DNA from: Bacillus sp. N1-1
GTDB lineage: Bacteria > Bacillota > Bacilli > Bacillales > Guptibacillaceae
Reading direction: 5' to 3'
DNA: 64,000 nucleotides
Assembly: GCF_009818105.1 (NCBI RefSeq)
Contig: NZ_CP046564.1
Location: 992,001-1,056,000, forward strand
This document shows positions 1 to 8,532 of this stretch, in pieces. The notes below the pieces were generated by a model. The model saw nothing but the letters and a program-made list of their open reading frames with translations, was not told the origin of the DNA and made no database searches. The position numbers and the translations under genes are program-made. The first letter of the stretch is position 1; every line of letters begins with the position of its first letter.

Positions 1-1379
1 AGTCCATTGCCTTGTTCCACATAGCCTGATAGGGAAGAGACGCCAGTTAATGATCCGGTTTTGGCATGAACGATTTGTTCTGCCGCCGTATCTCTCATGC
101 GATAGCGTAGCGTACCGCCCTCAGAACGATCTGAATCGCCTGCAACGGGAAGAGAATGATAAAACGAATCAAACCAGCTTTTATCTTGTACATGATACAG
201 GTAGTCAGACAGCTGATTAGGCTTAATTAACGAAACGTGTGAAATGCCCGATCCATCTCTTAGTCGCATCTCATCCGTGTCTAGTCCAACCTCTTTTAGA
301 AAATCGTTCATCACTTCCAATCCAGCTTCCCAGCTGCCTTCGTCTTTCTTCACTTTCCCCATCTCTTTCACTAAAATTTCAGCATGTCCGTTATTGCTTA
401 GCTTCATAAAAGGAATAAGCAGCTCCGATAGTGGCATTGATTTCTTTTCAATGAGAAGAGTTGCGTCTTCAGGTGCTTTGCTTTGTTGAATATCACCCTT
501 GAATTTAATTCCAGCTTCTTTTAGTGATTGTTTCATTAAGCTAAGTGCATATTCCGCTGGATTCCAGACCGCAATCCACTCGCGCTTACGCGATGCATCC
601 TCAGAAATTTCACCTTCTACTAAAATCGTATTCGATCCATGTTCTCGTGTAATGGTTAATTCAGCATCCTCGTCTGCTTTCACTGTTTTAGCACGGTTCT
701 CAACTTTTATCACATCTGAAGAGGGAGAAAGTCGAACATCAACTGGATCGCCAGGGTGTTTGCCTGGATAGACTTCTACAATGACAGTACCTGCATCATA
801 ATCTTGGTTCGGTGAAGCAGTTAGCGCCGATACTTTGGCGCCATAGTAGTTATCTTCATCCGACCAGGAGAGATCCTGTGAAAGGAATTCATCATCATAC
901 CAGCTGTTATCTCCAATAAGGTCGCCTTTAATTTTATGTACGCCTTTTTCTTTTAGCGAGTTTGCGAGTTCATCGAAGTCTTCTTTGAGGAGAGTGGGGT
1001 CACCTTTTCCTTTTAGATAGAGATTCCCTTTTAAATCATTGTTTTTTACTTTTCCGTCCGCTAGAAGTTCGGTCGTGAAACGGTAATCGGGTCCAAGTGT
1101 TTCAAGGGCAGCACCAGCTGTAAATAATTTCATGTTCGAGGCAGGGGTAAGACGTGTTTCGCCGTAGTTCTCATAAATCATTTCTCCAGAGCTCGCCGAT
1201 CGGACACTTATCCCGGCAATGGCACCATCCAAACGTTCATCTGATAAAATCTCATTTAACTTTGTTGAAAGTGCACTGTTTGTTTTGTCGGCACTTGCAT
1301 CTTGATTAGAAGTGAAAGGGGGAAGGATAAGGAGGAATAGCAGCGTCAGGATCAAGCTGGTTTTCAGTGTTTGTTTCAA
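1..1379 (-). CDS. D-alanyl-D-alanine carboxypeptidase/endopeptidase, PBP4 type (partial)
   Basis: This is a peptidase S13 (class C low-molecular-weight PBP, DacB/DacC family) that trims or cleaves peptidoglycan peptides outside the membrane. The 3' end runs off the window, leaving about 459 residues of the usual 480-490. Residues 1-30 form a signal peptide. The three penicillin-binding motifs are visible: SNMK (about residue 81), SNN (about 328) and KTG (about 440). The TTG start at 1379 has GAGGAG just upstream; the apparent ATG next to it stops after two codons. I infer a non-essential sporulation or vegetative PBP4 like B. subtilis DacC. Confidence 0.93.
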   Translation of the reverse strand, partial: MKQTLKTSLILTLLFLLILPPFTSNQDASADKTNSALSTKLNEILSDERLDGAIAGISVRSASSGEMIYENYGETRLTPASNMKLFTAGAALETLGPDYRFTTELLADGKVKNNDLKGNLYLKGKGDPTLLKEDFDELANSLKEKGVHKIKGDLIGDNSWYDDEFLSQDLSWSDEDNYYGAKVSALTASPNQDYDAGTVIVEVYPGKHPGDPVDVRLSPSSDVIKVENRAKTVKADEDAELTITREHGSNTILVEGEISEDASRKREWIAVWNPAEYALSLMKQSLKEAGIKFKGDIQQSKAPEDATLLIEKKSMPLSELLIPFMKLSNNGHAEILVKEMGKVKKDEGSWEAGLEVMNDFLKEVGLDTDEMRLRDGSGISHVSLIKPNQLSDYLYHVQDKSWFDSFYHSLPVAGDSDRSEGGTLRYRMRDTAAEQIVHAKTGSLTGVSSLSGYVEQGNG

Positions 1380-1565
1380 TTCATCATCTCCTCTTTATTT
1401 AGTATGATCAAATGCGCATTCATCTAAAAGACATGAAAGCAGCCTCATTCTGACTTGAACCTTTCGTCTATCACACTCCATTCCCTTTTCAATTCAAGGA
1501 ATTTGGATCTTTTTACACATGCCTATCTGAGGAAATAGTTAAATAAGCCTATGCTAAAAAGACGC

Positions 1566-1594
1566 AAAAAAGCAGCTGCTTCATAGGCAGCTGC
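1566..1594 (-). terminator. Terminator of guaC
   Basis: Two GCAGCTGC arms separated by a 7-nt loop are followed on the minus strand by a T-rich run. It lies just past the guaC stop codon. Confidence 0.8.
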
Positions 1595-1604
1595 GCTCAT
1601 TTCA

Positions 1605-2588
1605 TTAATAGACTTTATCTCCGTTAAAGATGGAGTTCTTTACGACAACGTAATCCACTGTACGGATTGATTCGAGCTTGTCTCCGCCAGAGTAAGAAAT
1701 GGCTGACTGGAGATCCTGTTCCATTTCAGTAAGCGTGTCTTGAAGGTTCCCTTTATGTTCAACAAACATTTTCTTACCTTCAACATTTTTCTTCTCGCCT
1801 TTTTGAAATTCAGAAGCAGATCCAAAGTACTCTTTGTATCGCTTGCCATCGCGTTCAACGGTTTCGCCGGGAGATTCCTCATGTCCGGCAAAAAGAGAAC
1901 CGATCATCACCATTGATGCTCCAAAGCGAACGGATTTTGCGATATCGCCGTGCGTGCGAATGCCGCCGTCAGCAATAATCGGCTTCGTTGCAGCTTTTGC
2001 ACACCAGCGAAGTGCCGCTAGCTGCCAGCCACCAGTTCCAAAACCGGTTTTGATTTTTGTAATGCACACTTTACCTGGTCCGATCCCAACTTTCGTCGCA
2101 TCTGCTCCAGCATGCTCGAGTTCTCTAACCGCTTCAGGTGTACCGACATTTCCGGCGATGACAAAGCTGTCTGGCAAGTGCTTTTTAATATGACCAATCA
2201 TCTCAATTACGGCATTCGAGTGGCCGTGAGCAATATCGATTGTAATATAGTCAGGCGTTAGGCCTTGTTCTTTTAGCTGTTCAATGAACGTGTATTCCTC
2301 GTCTTTTACCCCGACGCTAATGGAAGTGATTAGCTCACGTGAATTCATATCTTGAATAAAAGCAATACGTTTCTCTGGTTCAAAACGGTGCATCACGTAG
2401 AAATACCCTTTTTCAGCTAACGTAACGGCAATCGTTTCATCAATAATTGTCTGCATGTTCGCAGGTACGACTGGTAATTGAAATGTATGGTTGCCAAGCG
2501 TGACGGAAGTATCACATTCTGATCGACTGTTTACGACACATTTAGCGGGAATTAGTTGAATATCTTCATAATCAAATACGTTTTCCAT
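1605..2588 (-). CDS. guaC: GMP reductase
   Basis: GuaC converts GMP to IMP with NADPH, returning guanine nucleotides to the purine pool. The 327-residue protein has the IMPDH/GMPR barrel, with GPGKVCITK carrying the catalytic Cys175 and the [10 protein letters not shown] phosphate-binding loop. The start is set at 2588 (MENVFDYED) because AGGAGTGG precedes it. A longer reading frame to 2669 would begin upstream of the predicted transcription start, since the promoter at 2651-2679 lies inside it. The length matches the family. It has its own terminator and is divergent from the VOC cluster. Confidence 0.96.
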   Translation of the reverse strand: MENVFDYEDIQLIPAKCVVNSRSECDTSVTLGNHTFQLPVVPANMQTIIDETIAVTLAEKGYFYVMHRFEPEKRIAFIQDMNSRELITSISVGVKDEEYTFIEQLKEQGLTPDYITIDIAHGHSNAVIEMIGHIKKHLPDSFVIAGNVGTPEAVRELEHAGADATKVGIGPGKVCITKIKTGFGTGGWQLAALRWCAKAATKPIIADGGIRTHGDIAKSVRFGASMVMIGSLFAGHEESPGETVERDGKRYKEYFGSASEFQKGEKKNVEGKKMFVEHKGNLQDTLTEMEQDLQSAISYSGGDKLESIRTVDYVVVKNSIFNGDKVY

Positions 2589-2650
2589 GAGATCCACTCC
2601 TAAAAACGAATAATACGTTTTGTTTTGAATTAAATGTTCGTCCATTTGAT

Positions 2651-2679
2651 AATGTACAGGATATTTCATACATTGTCAA
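2651..2679 (-). promoter_or_regulatory. Sigma-A-type promoter of guaC
   Basis: On the minus strand TTGACA (2679-2674) is followed by a 17-nt spacer and TACATT (2656-2651). This places transcription start near 2644, about 56 nt before the chosen ATG. I see no purine riboswitch in the short leader. Confidence 0.7.
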
Positions 2680-2781
2680 AGTATTTTAGATGCTTAATGT
2701 AAAAAACAAGATAATTGGAAGGGAATCTATCTCTCCATATTGAAAAGTACATTAAGAAAAACGACGAGAGGAGTTGGTGAG

Positions 2782-3225
2782 TTGGGAAATCATTTGCTTC
2801 GAATCGGTTCTACCTATCTACCTGTTTCAGACGTCAAACGAGCGACGGATTGGTACGTCACAAAGCTAAATGCTGAGCTTAGCTATCAAGATCAACAGAA
2901 AGCGATTTTAAATATGGCGAACCAGAGTTTTTTTCTTGTTAAAGCAAAAGAAAAGGAAAGTGCCAATTTCTATGATAGCGAAGGAAAGGAGTGCTTTTCT
3001 CTAACGTTTGAAGTCGATGGACTTGCGGCGCTTGAGAAGCTCCGAGATGATTTTATTTCTGAAAATATACCCGTTGGTGAGTTGGAAAACAGGGGTCATG
3101 CGGGGAGGAACTTTGTTTTCTCCGATCCGGATGGCAATCTGTTTGATGTGTGGAGTGAAATAAGTCCGGAGTTTAAAGAGCGTTATCTTATTCCAAATCC
3201 AATAGGTGGAGAGGAAGGGGATTGA
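2782..3225 (+). CDS. VOC (glyoxalase/bleomycin resistance fold) protein
   Basis: This is a 147-residue VOC superfamily protein with two beta-alpha-beta-beta-beta halves. It opens with LLRIGSTYLPVSDVKRATDWYVTKL and ends with the DPDGNLFDVWSE pattern typical of the second half. The TTG start at 2782 is preferred because AGAGGAG lies at good spacing; an upstream TTG at 2740 has no ribosome binding site. It is the first of four co-directional genes, three of them VOC. Substrate is unknown; such proteins can be metal-dependent lyases, dioxygenases or drug-binding proteins. Confidence 0.82.
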   Translation: MGNHLLRIGSTYLPVSDVKRATDWYVTKLNAELSYQDQQKAILNMANQSFFLVKAKEKESANFYDSEGKECFSLTFEVDGLAALEKLRDDFISENIPVGELENRGHAGRNFVFSDPDGNLFDVWSEISPEFKERYLIPNPIGGEEGD

Positions 3226-3232
3226 GGAGGGA

Positions 3233-3685
3233 GTGCACATTGAAAAACTTGAACAGATTCACCTCATTGGCATAAGAGTTTGCTGCCCGGCAGAGGAGTA
3301 TCTATCAGAAATACCACAAGCATCGAAACGGTTAGAAGAGCGGAAGCATAAGATCTCACATGTCACAAACCCTACACAGCAAATAGGTGCCTTTATTGTA
3401 GAGACTTCTTCTGAAGATGAGGAAGGATATTGGGTTTGTGTGCAGGTGAAAAAGGTTGGGCAGATTCCTAATGGGATGGTTTCGTTAACGATCCCACCTC
3501 AAACCTATGCGGTCATGAACCATAATGGGCCAAACACGACGATTTTACATACGTATGATGAACTGCATAATAGGATTGAAAAAAGCGGTAAGACGAGAAA
3601 AATAGGTGCCTGGCACCTTGAGCGCTTTCATCATTTTAAGAATAAAGAAAAGATCGACGTTGATTTGTTGGACACGATTCAGTAA
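3233..3685 (+). CDS. GyrI-like small-molecule-binding domain protein
   Basis: This protein of about 150 residues has the GyrI-like/AraC effector-binding fold (IHLIGIRVCCPAEEY, then VPxGxY-like IPPQTYAVMNHNGP and GAWHLERFHHF). Stand-alone members bind small molecules or hydrolyse xenobiotics; none carries a DNA-binding domain, and none is seen here. The start is uncertain. GTG 3233 lies only about 2 nt after GAGGAGG, GTG 3206 has no ribosome binding site, and an ATT at 3239 would have ideal spacing. The gene follows the upstream VOC stop directly, suggesting translational coupling. Confidence 0.78.
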   Translation: MHIEKLEQIHLIGIRVCCPAEEYLSEIPQASKRLEERKHKISHVTNPTQQIGAFIVETSSEDEEGYWVCVQVKKVGQIPNGMVSLTIPPQTYAVMNHNGPNTTILHTYDELHNRIEKSGKTRKIGAWHLERFHHFKNKEKIDVDLLDTIQ

Positions 3686-3708
3686 TCAAATAAAAAGGAG
3701 ATGAGTGT

Positions 3709-4143
3709 ATGATTCGGATTGGTAGCGTATTTATTCCAGTGACAAATCTAGAAAAAGCAATCGCATGGTATGAAAAGCATCTTCACGTTCAGAAAATTGA
3801 GGAGTGGGGAGAAGGGACTGGGAAAGGTGCAGGATTTTATTTTCCAAATAGTCGGACCCAGCTTGGGTTAGTTCAGGTTGAATCCAATCAGGCTACAGAG
3901 TTTCACGTGCAAGGTAAACATCGAAATAGCTATTTCAATTTTCTTGTAGAAGACATTCATGCTTTTTATCATCAGCTGAACGATGCCGGTGTGGAGACGA
4001 CTGAACTTGAAGATTTTGGAGGCATGACGTGCTTTGATTTCTATGATCTTAATGGGAATCCGTTTAGTGTCGTAAATGAAGTGAAAGACTCTCCATTTCA
4101 TCCAGATAAAATCAAAAAACATCAGGCTCAATCTAATTTCTAG
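3709..4143 (+). CDS. VOC family protein
   Basis: A 144-residue VOC protein with MIRIGSVFIPVTNLEKAIAWYEKHL at the N-terminus and FYDLNGNPFSVVNEV at the C-terminus, the usual paired half-domains. AAAAGGAG precedes the ATG at good spacing. It is the third gene of the cluster, 23 nt after the GyrI-like gene. The role is not deducible, but a VOC-GyrI-VOC-VOC run suggests detoxification or sequestration of one class of small molecule (inference). Confidence 0.83.
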   Translation: MIRIGSVFIPVTNLEKAIAWYEKHLHVQKIEEWGEGTGKGAGFYFPNSRTQLGLVQVESNQATEFHVQGKHRNSYFNFLVEDIHAFYHQLNDAGVETTELEDFGGMTCFDFYDLNGNPFSVVNEVKDSPFHPDKIKKHQAQSNF

Positions 4144-4156
4144 AGGAGGAACTGAT

Positions 4157-4549
4157 ATGCTAATGGAGCTATGGATGAACTTGCCTGTTAAGGATTTAGA
4201 AAAGTCGAAAGCGTTTTTTTACAACATTGATTTTTCCGTAAGGTCCATTGGTGACGGTGTTCAAGTCGCGGTCGGGGCATCGAAAGTGATGTTGTTTCCA
4301 GCTTCAAAATTTGAAACGTTCACGCATCATAAAGGAGCAGATCCTCGGAAGACGACAGAAGTTCTTTTCTCGATTGGGGTGGATTCCCGAGAAGAAGTGG
4401 ATGAATTGGTCGAGAAAGTTGAAAAAGCTGGGGGAGCCATTTTCGCAAAACCAGGGTTAACGGATGGCTGGCTCTATGGGATGGGTTTTATTGATTTAGA
4501 TGGTCATCGATGGAACGCCCTGCATATGGATATGGAGAGAATGCCATAG
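4157..4549 (+). CDS. VOC family protein
   Basis: A 130-residue glyoxalase-fold protein starting MELWMNLPVKDLEKSKAFFYNIDF and ending FIDLDGHRWNALHMDMERMP, resembling the PhnB/YaeR-like branch. TAGAGGAGG lies 7 nt before the ATG. It is the last gene of the cluster and is followed at once by a terminator, so the four genes from 2782 form one transcription unit. Confidence 0.85.
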   Translation: MLMELWMNLPVKDLEKSKAFFYNIDFSVRSIGDGVQVAVGASKVMLFPASKFETFTHHKGADPRKTTEVLFSIGVDSREEVDELVEKVEKAGGAIFAKPGLTDGWLYGMGFIDLDGHRWNALHMDMERMP

Positions 4550-4557
4550 ATTACAAA

Positions 4558-4588
4558 GAAGGTAACTCGTTTCGAGTTATCTTTTTTA
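4558..4588 (+). terminator. Terminator of the VOC cluster
   Basis: GGTAACTCG and CGAGTTATC arms with a TTT loop are followed by a T run, 10 nt after the last VOC stop codon. Confidence 0.85.
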
Positions 4589-4664
4589 TTCGGCTTGAAA
4601 CCTTTCCCCTTTTTCTATCGTACGTATTAGTAGAGTGTAAATAAGCAAATAACGAGGCGATAAG

Positions 4665-5231
4665 ATGAGAAGTAAGTGGTTGGCGTTTGCGCTAGTTCTA
4701 CTCCTTGCAGCTGGCTGTTCAAGCGGCACAGCTAGCGATCAAACAGCGATCAAAACGATTGATGACGCTCATACTGTATCTATACTTCAATACAGTGGAA
4801 CGTACGTGGGCAACAATTCGGATGTTCTAGCTCTACTTAGTCACTTGCCAGGCGGAGAAACAGTTGGGAAGTTCGATCTATCGGATGAAAAGATAAACGT
4901 TACATATGGCGTGAAAGGTGATGTTTCAGAAGAAACGTTTCATTCTTACTGGTTCTCTGACAACGATAATGACCAAAAAACCTTGTATTACAACGCGATT
5001 TATTTAAGCCTTCTCGTTCCAAATGCAAAAGGGTATGAGTTTAATGTTCAAGAAAAAAGTATGAGCATTTCAAAAGAGAAGATGAAGGAGATTCTTACAG
5101 ACGAATTTTCTGATCTTCCAAGCGATGGTGAGCTTATGGAGGATGAGACTGTTGAGGCATTTGTGACAAAACATAAGGAAGAGTTAGAAATGATGGCGAA
5201 CAACTTTGAGGACTATTTTAATGAAAACTAA
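4665..5231 (+). CDS. Putative lipoprotein of unknown function
   Basis: A 188-residue exported lipoprotein. Residues 1-18 are a type II signal peptide with lipobox LAAGC (lipidated Cys18), after which the protein is acidic and mostly soluble. I do not recognise a domain. The C-terminus is rich in Glu/Asp with a probable helix. The ribosome binding site (GAGGCG) is weak. The next gene starts inside its stop (ATGAAAACTAA overlap), so the two are probably translated together. Confidence 0.75.
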   Translation: MRSKWLAFALVLLLAAGCSSGTASDQTAIKTIDDAHTVSILQYSGTYVGNNSDVLALLSHLPGGETVGKFDLSDEKINVTYGVKGDVSEETFHSYWFSDNDNDQKTLYYNAIYLSLLVPNAKGYEFNVQEKSMSISKEKMKEILTDEFSDLPSDGELMEDETVEAFVTKHKEELEMMANNFEDYFNEN

Positions 5232-5430
5232 AAAGGGCCCTAGGCGTGTGAAAAAAATCACTTTATTATTGCTTTTCCCAATTGGCATCTTTTTTATGGT
5301 TGGGGTGGGATCCTATTTTAATCATCAAGTGATAGACACAGCCGTTGAAGGGTGCGAAAAAAGAGGAGGGAAAGTAAGCTTGGAAAAAGATTTCCTTGCG
5401 ATAAATTGGAGCTTTTCTTGTGAAAAATAA
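5221..5430 (+). CDS. Small single-pass membrane protein, unknown function
   Basis: About 69 residues: a basic N-terminus (KTKKGPRRVKK), one transmembrane segment (TLLLLFPIGIFFMVGVGSYF), and an extracytoplasmic tail with two cysteines (EGCEKRGG and FSCEK) that could form a disulfide. The ATG at 5221 overlaps the lipoprotein stop; an ATG 15 nt upstream and a GTG at 5247 are alternatives. No family recognised. Confidence 0.6.
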   Translation: MKTKKGPRRVKKITLLLLFPIGIFFMVGVGSYFNHQVIDTAVEGCEKRGGKVSLEKDFLAINWSFSCEK

Positions 5431-5450
5431 AAGAATGAGGGGGGCTGATC

Positions 5451-5744
5451 GTGCCAACTTGCCAGAGCTGTGGATACATTTGGCGGTGGAAGGAAGCGAT
5501 GAGATTCATCTACCGTCAGAAGGCCACATGTCCAAACTGTAACGAACAGCAATATCTTTCAGCAAAATCGAGAAAGCGATCAAGCTATACTTCGATGCTC
5601 GTAGTTATTCCACTTGGGGTGACATCGATATACAATCTATCATTATGGTTTTATTTAGGTTTTTCATTTGCCATTCTCGCCATAATTCTTCTTATTTCTC
5701 CGTTTTACTATACGTTAAGTAACGAAGAAGAGCCGCTTTGGTGA
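5451..5744 (+). CDS. CXXC-20-CXXC family protein
   Basis: A 97-residue protein whose N-terminal half has two CxxC pairs (CQSC at 4-7 and CPNC at 27-30), matching the small Bacillales CXXC-20-CXXC family, probably binding zinc. Two transmembrane segments follow. GTG start at 5451 with GAGGGGGG upstream. Function is unknown. It closes a three-gene group with the lipoprotein and the small membrane protein, before a terminator. Confidence 0.78.
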   Translation: MPTCQSCGYIWRWKEAMRFIYRQKATCPNCNEQQYLSAKSRKRSSYTSMLVVIPLGVTSIYNLSLWFYLGFSFAILAIILLISPFYYTLSNEEEPLW

Positions 5745-5775
5745 ACTGGGTACAAAAACCGTGCACATACATAAA

Positions 5776-5809
5776 GGAGAGGTCGTCATATACATGGCGA
5801 CCTCTTTTG
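5776..5809 (+). terminator. Rho-independent terminator
   Basis: AGAGGTCG and CGACCTCT arms flank a 12-nt loop and are followed by TTTT. It lies 30 nt past the CXXC-20-CXXC gene. Confidence 0.75.
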
Positions 5810-5944
5810 TTGATGCATCTTAATTCCTATTATTATATATATTCCTTAGATTCACCGTTTATTAAACACTACTAAATAGATGAAAATAGGGTAGTTTATA
5901 AACAAAAGAAACGATTACAAAGATCTAGAGTGGGGGGGGGCAAA

Positions 5945-6757
5945 GTGAAAAAGTATGTTTATCGAGGAATGATCGGCTTGCTCAATTCTAAGAGGTTAGG
6001 CTATTTTATTAATAAAATGAGTCGAACTCAATTTAGCAGGTGGCTGATTCCTCTATACGTGAAATTCTTTAACATCCAAACAGACGAGTTGGATAAAAAG
6101 CTGAAGGAGTTTACGTCATTAGAAGCGTTTTTTATAAGAAAACTTAAATCTGGTTCACGTTCTGTTAAAGGAGAAGGTAGCGACATAGTCAGTCCTGTTG
6201 ATGCGAAATTGGAGCAGTTTGGTGAGATAGATGACACTTTAATTGAGGTAAAAGGGATTGCGTACTCGATCGAGGACTTACTGCAGGATAAGGAAATGAT
6301 TGTTCGATACAGACATGGCCTATTCCTTGTGTTGTATCTTAGTCCTAGAGATTATCACCGGATTCACGCTCCTGCTGATGCTGTTGTAGGAAAACAGTAT
6401 GAACTTGGTGGAAAGTCCACTCCAGTCAATAAGTTAGGTATGACTTTAGGAAAGTCGCCCCTCTCGACAAACTACCGCATTGTGTCTGAATTAAAACAAG
6501 AAGATGGGACATTTATTGCTCTCGTGAAAGTGGGGGCGATGTGGGTAAATACGATTGAATTAACACACCCTACCTTAAACCTAGAAAAAGGAGAGGAAGT
6601 GGGCTTTTTTCGTTTTGGTTCCACCGTGGTGCTCTTGTTTGAAAAGGATAAGGTCTCTCTTTCTCCAAGTTTAGAGGGGCAAGCGTCGATCAAAGCAGGG
6701 GAGCCATTGGCAAGAAAAAGGAATTCAAAAGATGAGGGTTTTTCATTTGAAGATTAA
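5945..6757 (+). CDS. psd: Phosphatidylserine decarboxylase proenzyme
   Basis: Psd makes phosphatidylethanolamine from phosphatidylserine at the membrane, using a pyruvoyl group formed by self-cleavage. The 270-residue protein contains the YHRIHAP motif and FRFGSTVVLLF near the C-terminus; the FGST sequence is the self-cleavage site (Gly-Ser) releasing the small alpha chain. The GTG start at 5945 is preferred; the only Shine-Dalgarno candidate is a run of nine G residues at 5932-5940. It stands alone, with no pssA neighbour in view. Confidence 0.93.
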   Translation: MKKYVYRGMIGLLNSKRLGYFINKMSRTQFSRWLIPLYVKFFNIQTDELDKKLKEFTSLEAFFIRKLKSGSRSVKGEGSDIVSPVDAKLEQFGEIDDTLIEVKGIAYSIEDLLQDKEMIVRYRHGLFLVLYLSPRDYHRIHAPADAVVGKQYELGGKSTPVNKLGMTLGKSPLSTNYRIVSELKQEDGTFIALVKVGAMWVNTIELTHPTLNLEKGEEVGFFRFGSTVVLLFEKDKVSLSPSLEGQASIKAGEPLARKRNSKDEGFSFED

Positions 6758-6996
6758 GAAAAGTTTTAAATAATAGTAGTAAAAATATTTCTTCTACCCT
6801 TTTTTTACAAAATATAGTAAACTATAACATGGACTGTTTTAAATGAACGACTTTGATAGCGTTGGATACGAAAGTTGATCGTGATTTTGTTCGGGTGAAG
6901 GAAGACCTTTACGTTCACTTACTCCTTAATATCCACTTATAAAACGCTGTTTAAATCTACTTCTGTTTCTACTACAATCATTAAGGAAGGGAAGCG

Positions 6997-7197
6997 TTGA
7001 AATTGCCTATACAATGTTACACGAGATCAAATCTTCTAGCTCTCATTGATCAGAAAAAAGTAGTTTTAACATCAAAAGTGTTAGCGCATGGATTTACACA
7101 TAAACAAACTGTCATGGCCAGTCAAGAGCTTGATAAGCTCCTTAATCGCTATCAATTTGGACAATATGAAGGAAGTCAATCGAGGTATTTAGCTTAA
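6997..7197 (+). CDS. Spo0E family aspartyl-phosphate phosphatase
   Basis: A 66-residue protein with the Spo0E-like helical hairpin. The second helix carries SQELDKLLNRYQ, matching the family signature SQxLDxLI. Known members dephosphorylate Spo0A~P and so delay sporulation. The TTG start at 6997 has AAGGAAGGG upstream. Its length is typical of short Spo0E paralogues such as YnzD or YisI. The long 5' region (6758-6996) suggests its own promoter; a TATAGT/ACTATA inverted repeat lies near 6818. Confidence 0.8.
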   Translation: MKLPIQCYTRSNLLALIDQKKVVLTSKVLAHGFTHKQTVMASQELDKLLNRYQFGQYEGSQSRYLA

Positions 7198-7227
7198 TTG
7201 CCATTATTTCATTTTATTTGCAATAGA

Positions 7228-7264
7228 AAAGAGCCAGGAAGCAGATGATGCGTCCTGGCTCTTT
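7228..7264. terminator. Bidirectional terminator between spo0E-like gene and ald
   Basis: AGAGCCAGGA and TCCTGGCTCT arms with a short loop; A and T runs lie on both sides, so it can serve the two convergent genes. Confidence 0.85.
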
Positions 7265-7283
7265 GTGGTATAAAATTCTATTT

Positions 7284-8408
7284 TTAAGCGTGAGTTCCAA
7301 GCAATGCATCGTTTGCTAAAACGTACTCATAGCCCAGGTCTCTTGCGACAGCTTCGTACGTGATCGCACCGTTTGCAACGTTCAATCCTTTTTCGAGTGC
7401 CGGGTTGGTTTGGATCGCAGCCGTTACGCCTTTATTGGCAATTTGAAGCGCATAAGGAATTGTTACGTTTGTAAGGGCGATTGTTGATGTTCTAGGAACA
7501 GCTCCTGGCATGTTTGCGACTGCGTAATGAACAACCCCGTGCTTTTCGTATGTTGGGTTATCGTGCGTCGTGATGTGATCAACTGTTTCGATGATTCCAC
7601 CCTGGTCAATGGCAACATCAACAAGAACAGATCCTGGTGTCATGCTTTTTACCATTTCTTCTGTCACAAGCTTAGGTGCTTTTGCTCCTGGAATTAACAC
7701 CGCGCCAACAACAAGGTCCGCTTCCTTAACAGCTTGAGCGATGTTAAGTGGGTTCGACATAAGTGTGTTAATCGCATTTCCGAAAATGTCATCAAGCTGA
7801 CGAAGGCGCTCAGCGCTTAAGTCGAGAATTGTTACGTCTGCTCCTAGACCCATTGCGATCTTCGCTGCGTTTGTTCCAACAACGCCACCGCCGATAATCG
7901 TTACTTTGCCACGTTTCACTCCAGGAACGCCGCCAAGCAGAATGCCTTTTCCGCCTTTAGGTTTTTCAAGGATTTGTGCGCCGATTTGTGAAGCCATACG
8001 TCCAGCTACTTCACTCATTGGTGTAAGTAGTGGGAGAGTTCCACGATCCACAACCGTTTCATAAGCGATTGCCGTTACACCGCTATCTTTAAGCGCTTTT
8101 GTTAATTCGGGCTCTGCTGCTAAGTGAAGGTAGGTGAAGAGAATGAGTCCATCACGGAAATAAGCATATTCAGAAGAAAGTGGTTCTTTTACTTTCATCA
8201 CCATTTCTTGGTTCCAAACTGATGCAGCATCTGTTGCAATCGTTGCGCCCGCTTCGCGATAGTCAATATCTTCGAAACCGCTTCCAATTCCTGCTTCAGT
8301 CTCAACTGTTACATGATGACCAGCCTTCATTAGTGCGATGACACCTGCTGGAGTAATAGCTACGCGATTTTCATTATTTTTAATTTCCTTTGGAATACCA
8401 ATATACAT
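7284..8408 (-). CDS. ald: Alanine dehydrogenase
   Basis: Ald catalyses reversible NAD-dependent deamination of L-alanine to pyruvate, used for alanine catabolism and sporulation. The 374-residue protein has the family length. [20 protein letters not shown] is the signature N-terminus, Lys74 and His95 sit in the pyruvate site (KVKEPL and YLHLA), and the Rossmann motif is [14 protein letters not shown]. The ATG at 8408 follows AGGGGATG. The regulator encoded just upstream probably activates it through the inverted repeats between the two genes. Confidence 0.97.
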   Translation of the reverse strand: MYIGIPKEIKNNENRVAITPAGVIALMKAGHHVTVETEAGIGSGFEDIDYREAGATIATDAASVWNQEMVMKVKEPLSSEYAYFRDGLILFTYLHLAAEPELTKALKDSGVTAIAYETVVDRGTLPLLTPMSEVAGRMASQIGAQILEKPKGGKGILLGGVPGVKRGKVTIIGGGVVGTNAAKIAMGLGADVTILDLSAERLRQLDDIFGNAINTLMSNPLNIAQAVKEADLVVGAVLIPGAKAPKLVTEEMVKSMTPGSVLVDVAIDQGGIIETVDHITTHDNPTYEKHGVVHYAVANMPGAVPRTSTIALTNVTIPYALQIANKGVTAAIQTNPALEKGLNVANGAITYEAVARDLGYEYVLANDALLGTHA

Positions 8409-8451
8409 AATTTCATCCCCTTAGACAGTGTTTAATGATCAAGTACCTCCG

Positions 8452-8492
8452 ATTATAGACGTCCTCATTCGATTTCTCATTGTGTAAATGAG
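8452..8492 (-). promoter_or_regulatory. ald promoter with proximal inverted repeat
   Basis: On the minus strand a perfect TATAAT (8457-8452) lacks a good -35 box at 16-18 nt, as expected for an activated promoter. A 17-bp inverted repeat (CTCATT-GTGTA-AATGAG, 8476-8492) covers the -35 region, centred near -39 if transcription starts near 8445. Confidence 0.55.
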
Positions 8493-8506
8493 AGAAAAGG
8501 TCATAA

Positions 8507-8532
8507 GGTGTTTGTGTAATTACACAAACACC
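8507..8532. promoter_or_regulatory. Perfect 26-bp palindrome upstream of ald
   Basis: GGTGTTTGTGTAA followed by its exact reverse complement. It begins immediately after the regulator stop codon, and its centre is about 74-75 nt upstream of the predicted ald start site. It shares TGTGTAA with the proximal repeat. It may be the activator's binding site, the regulator's terminator, or both; the T run on the minus-strand side is weak. Confidence 0.55.

Noticed and set aside
244..771. Two plus-strand open frames of 81 and 90 codons
   Set aside because: They are antisense shadows of the PBP4-type gene, with serine-rich low-complexity products.
2589..2650. Purine riboswitch in front of guaC
   Set aside because: The leader is only about 55 nt and has no aptamer landmarks.
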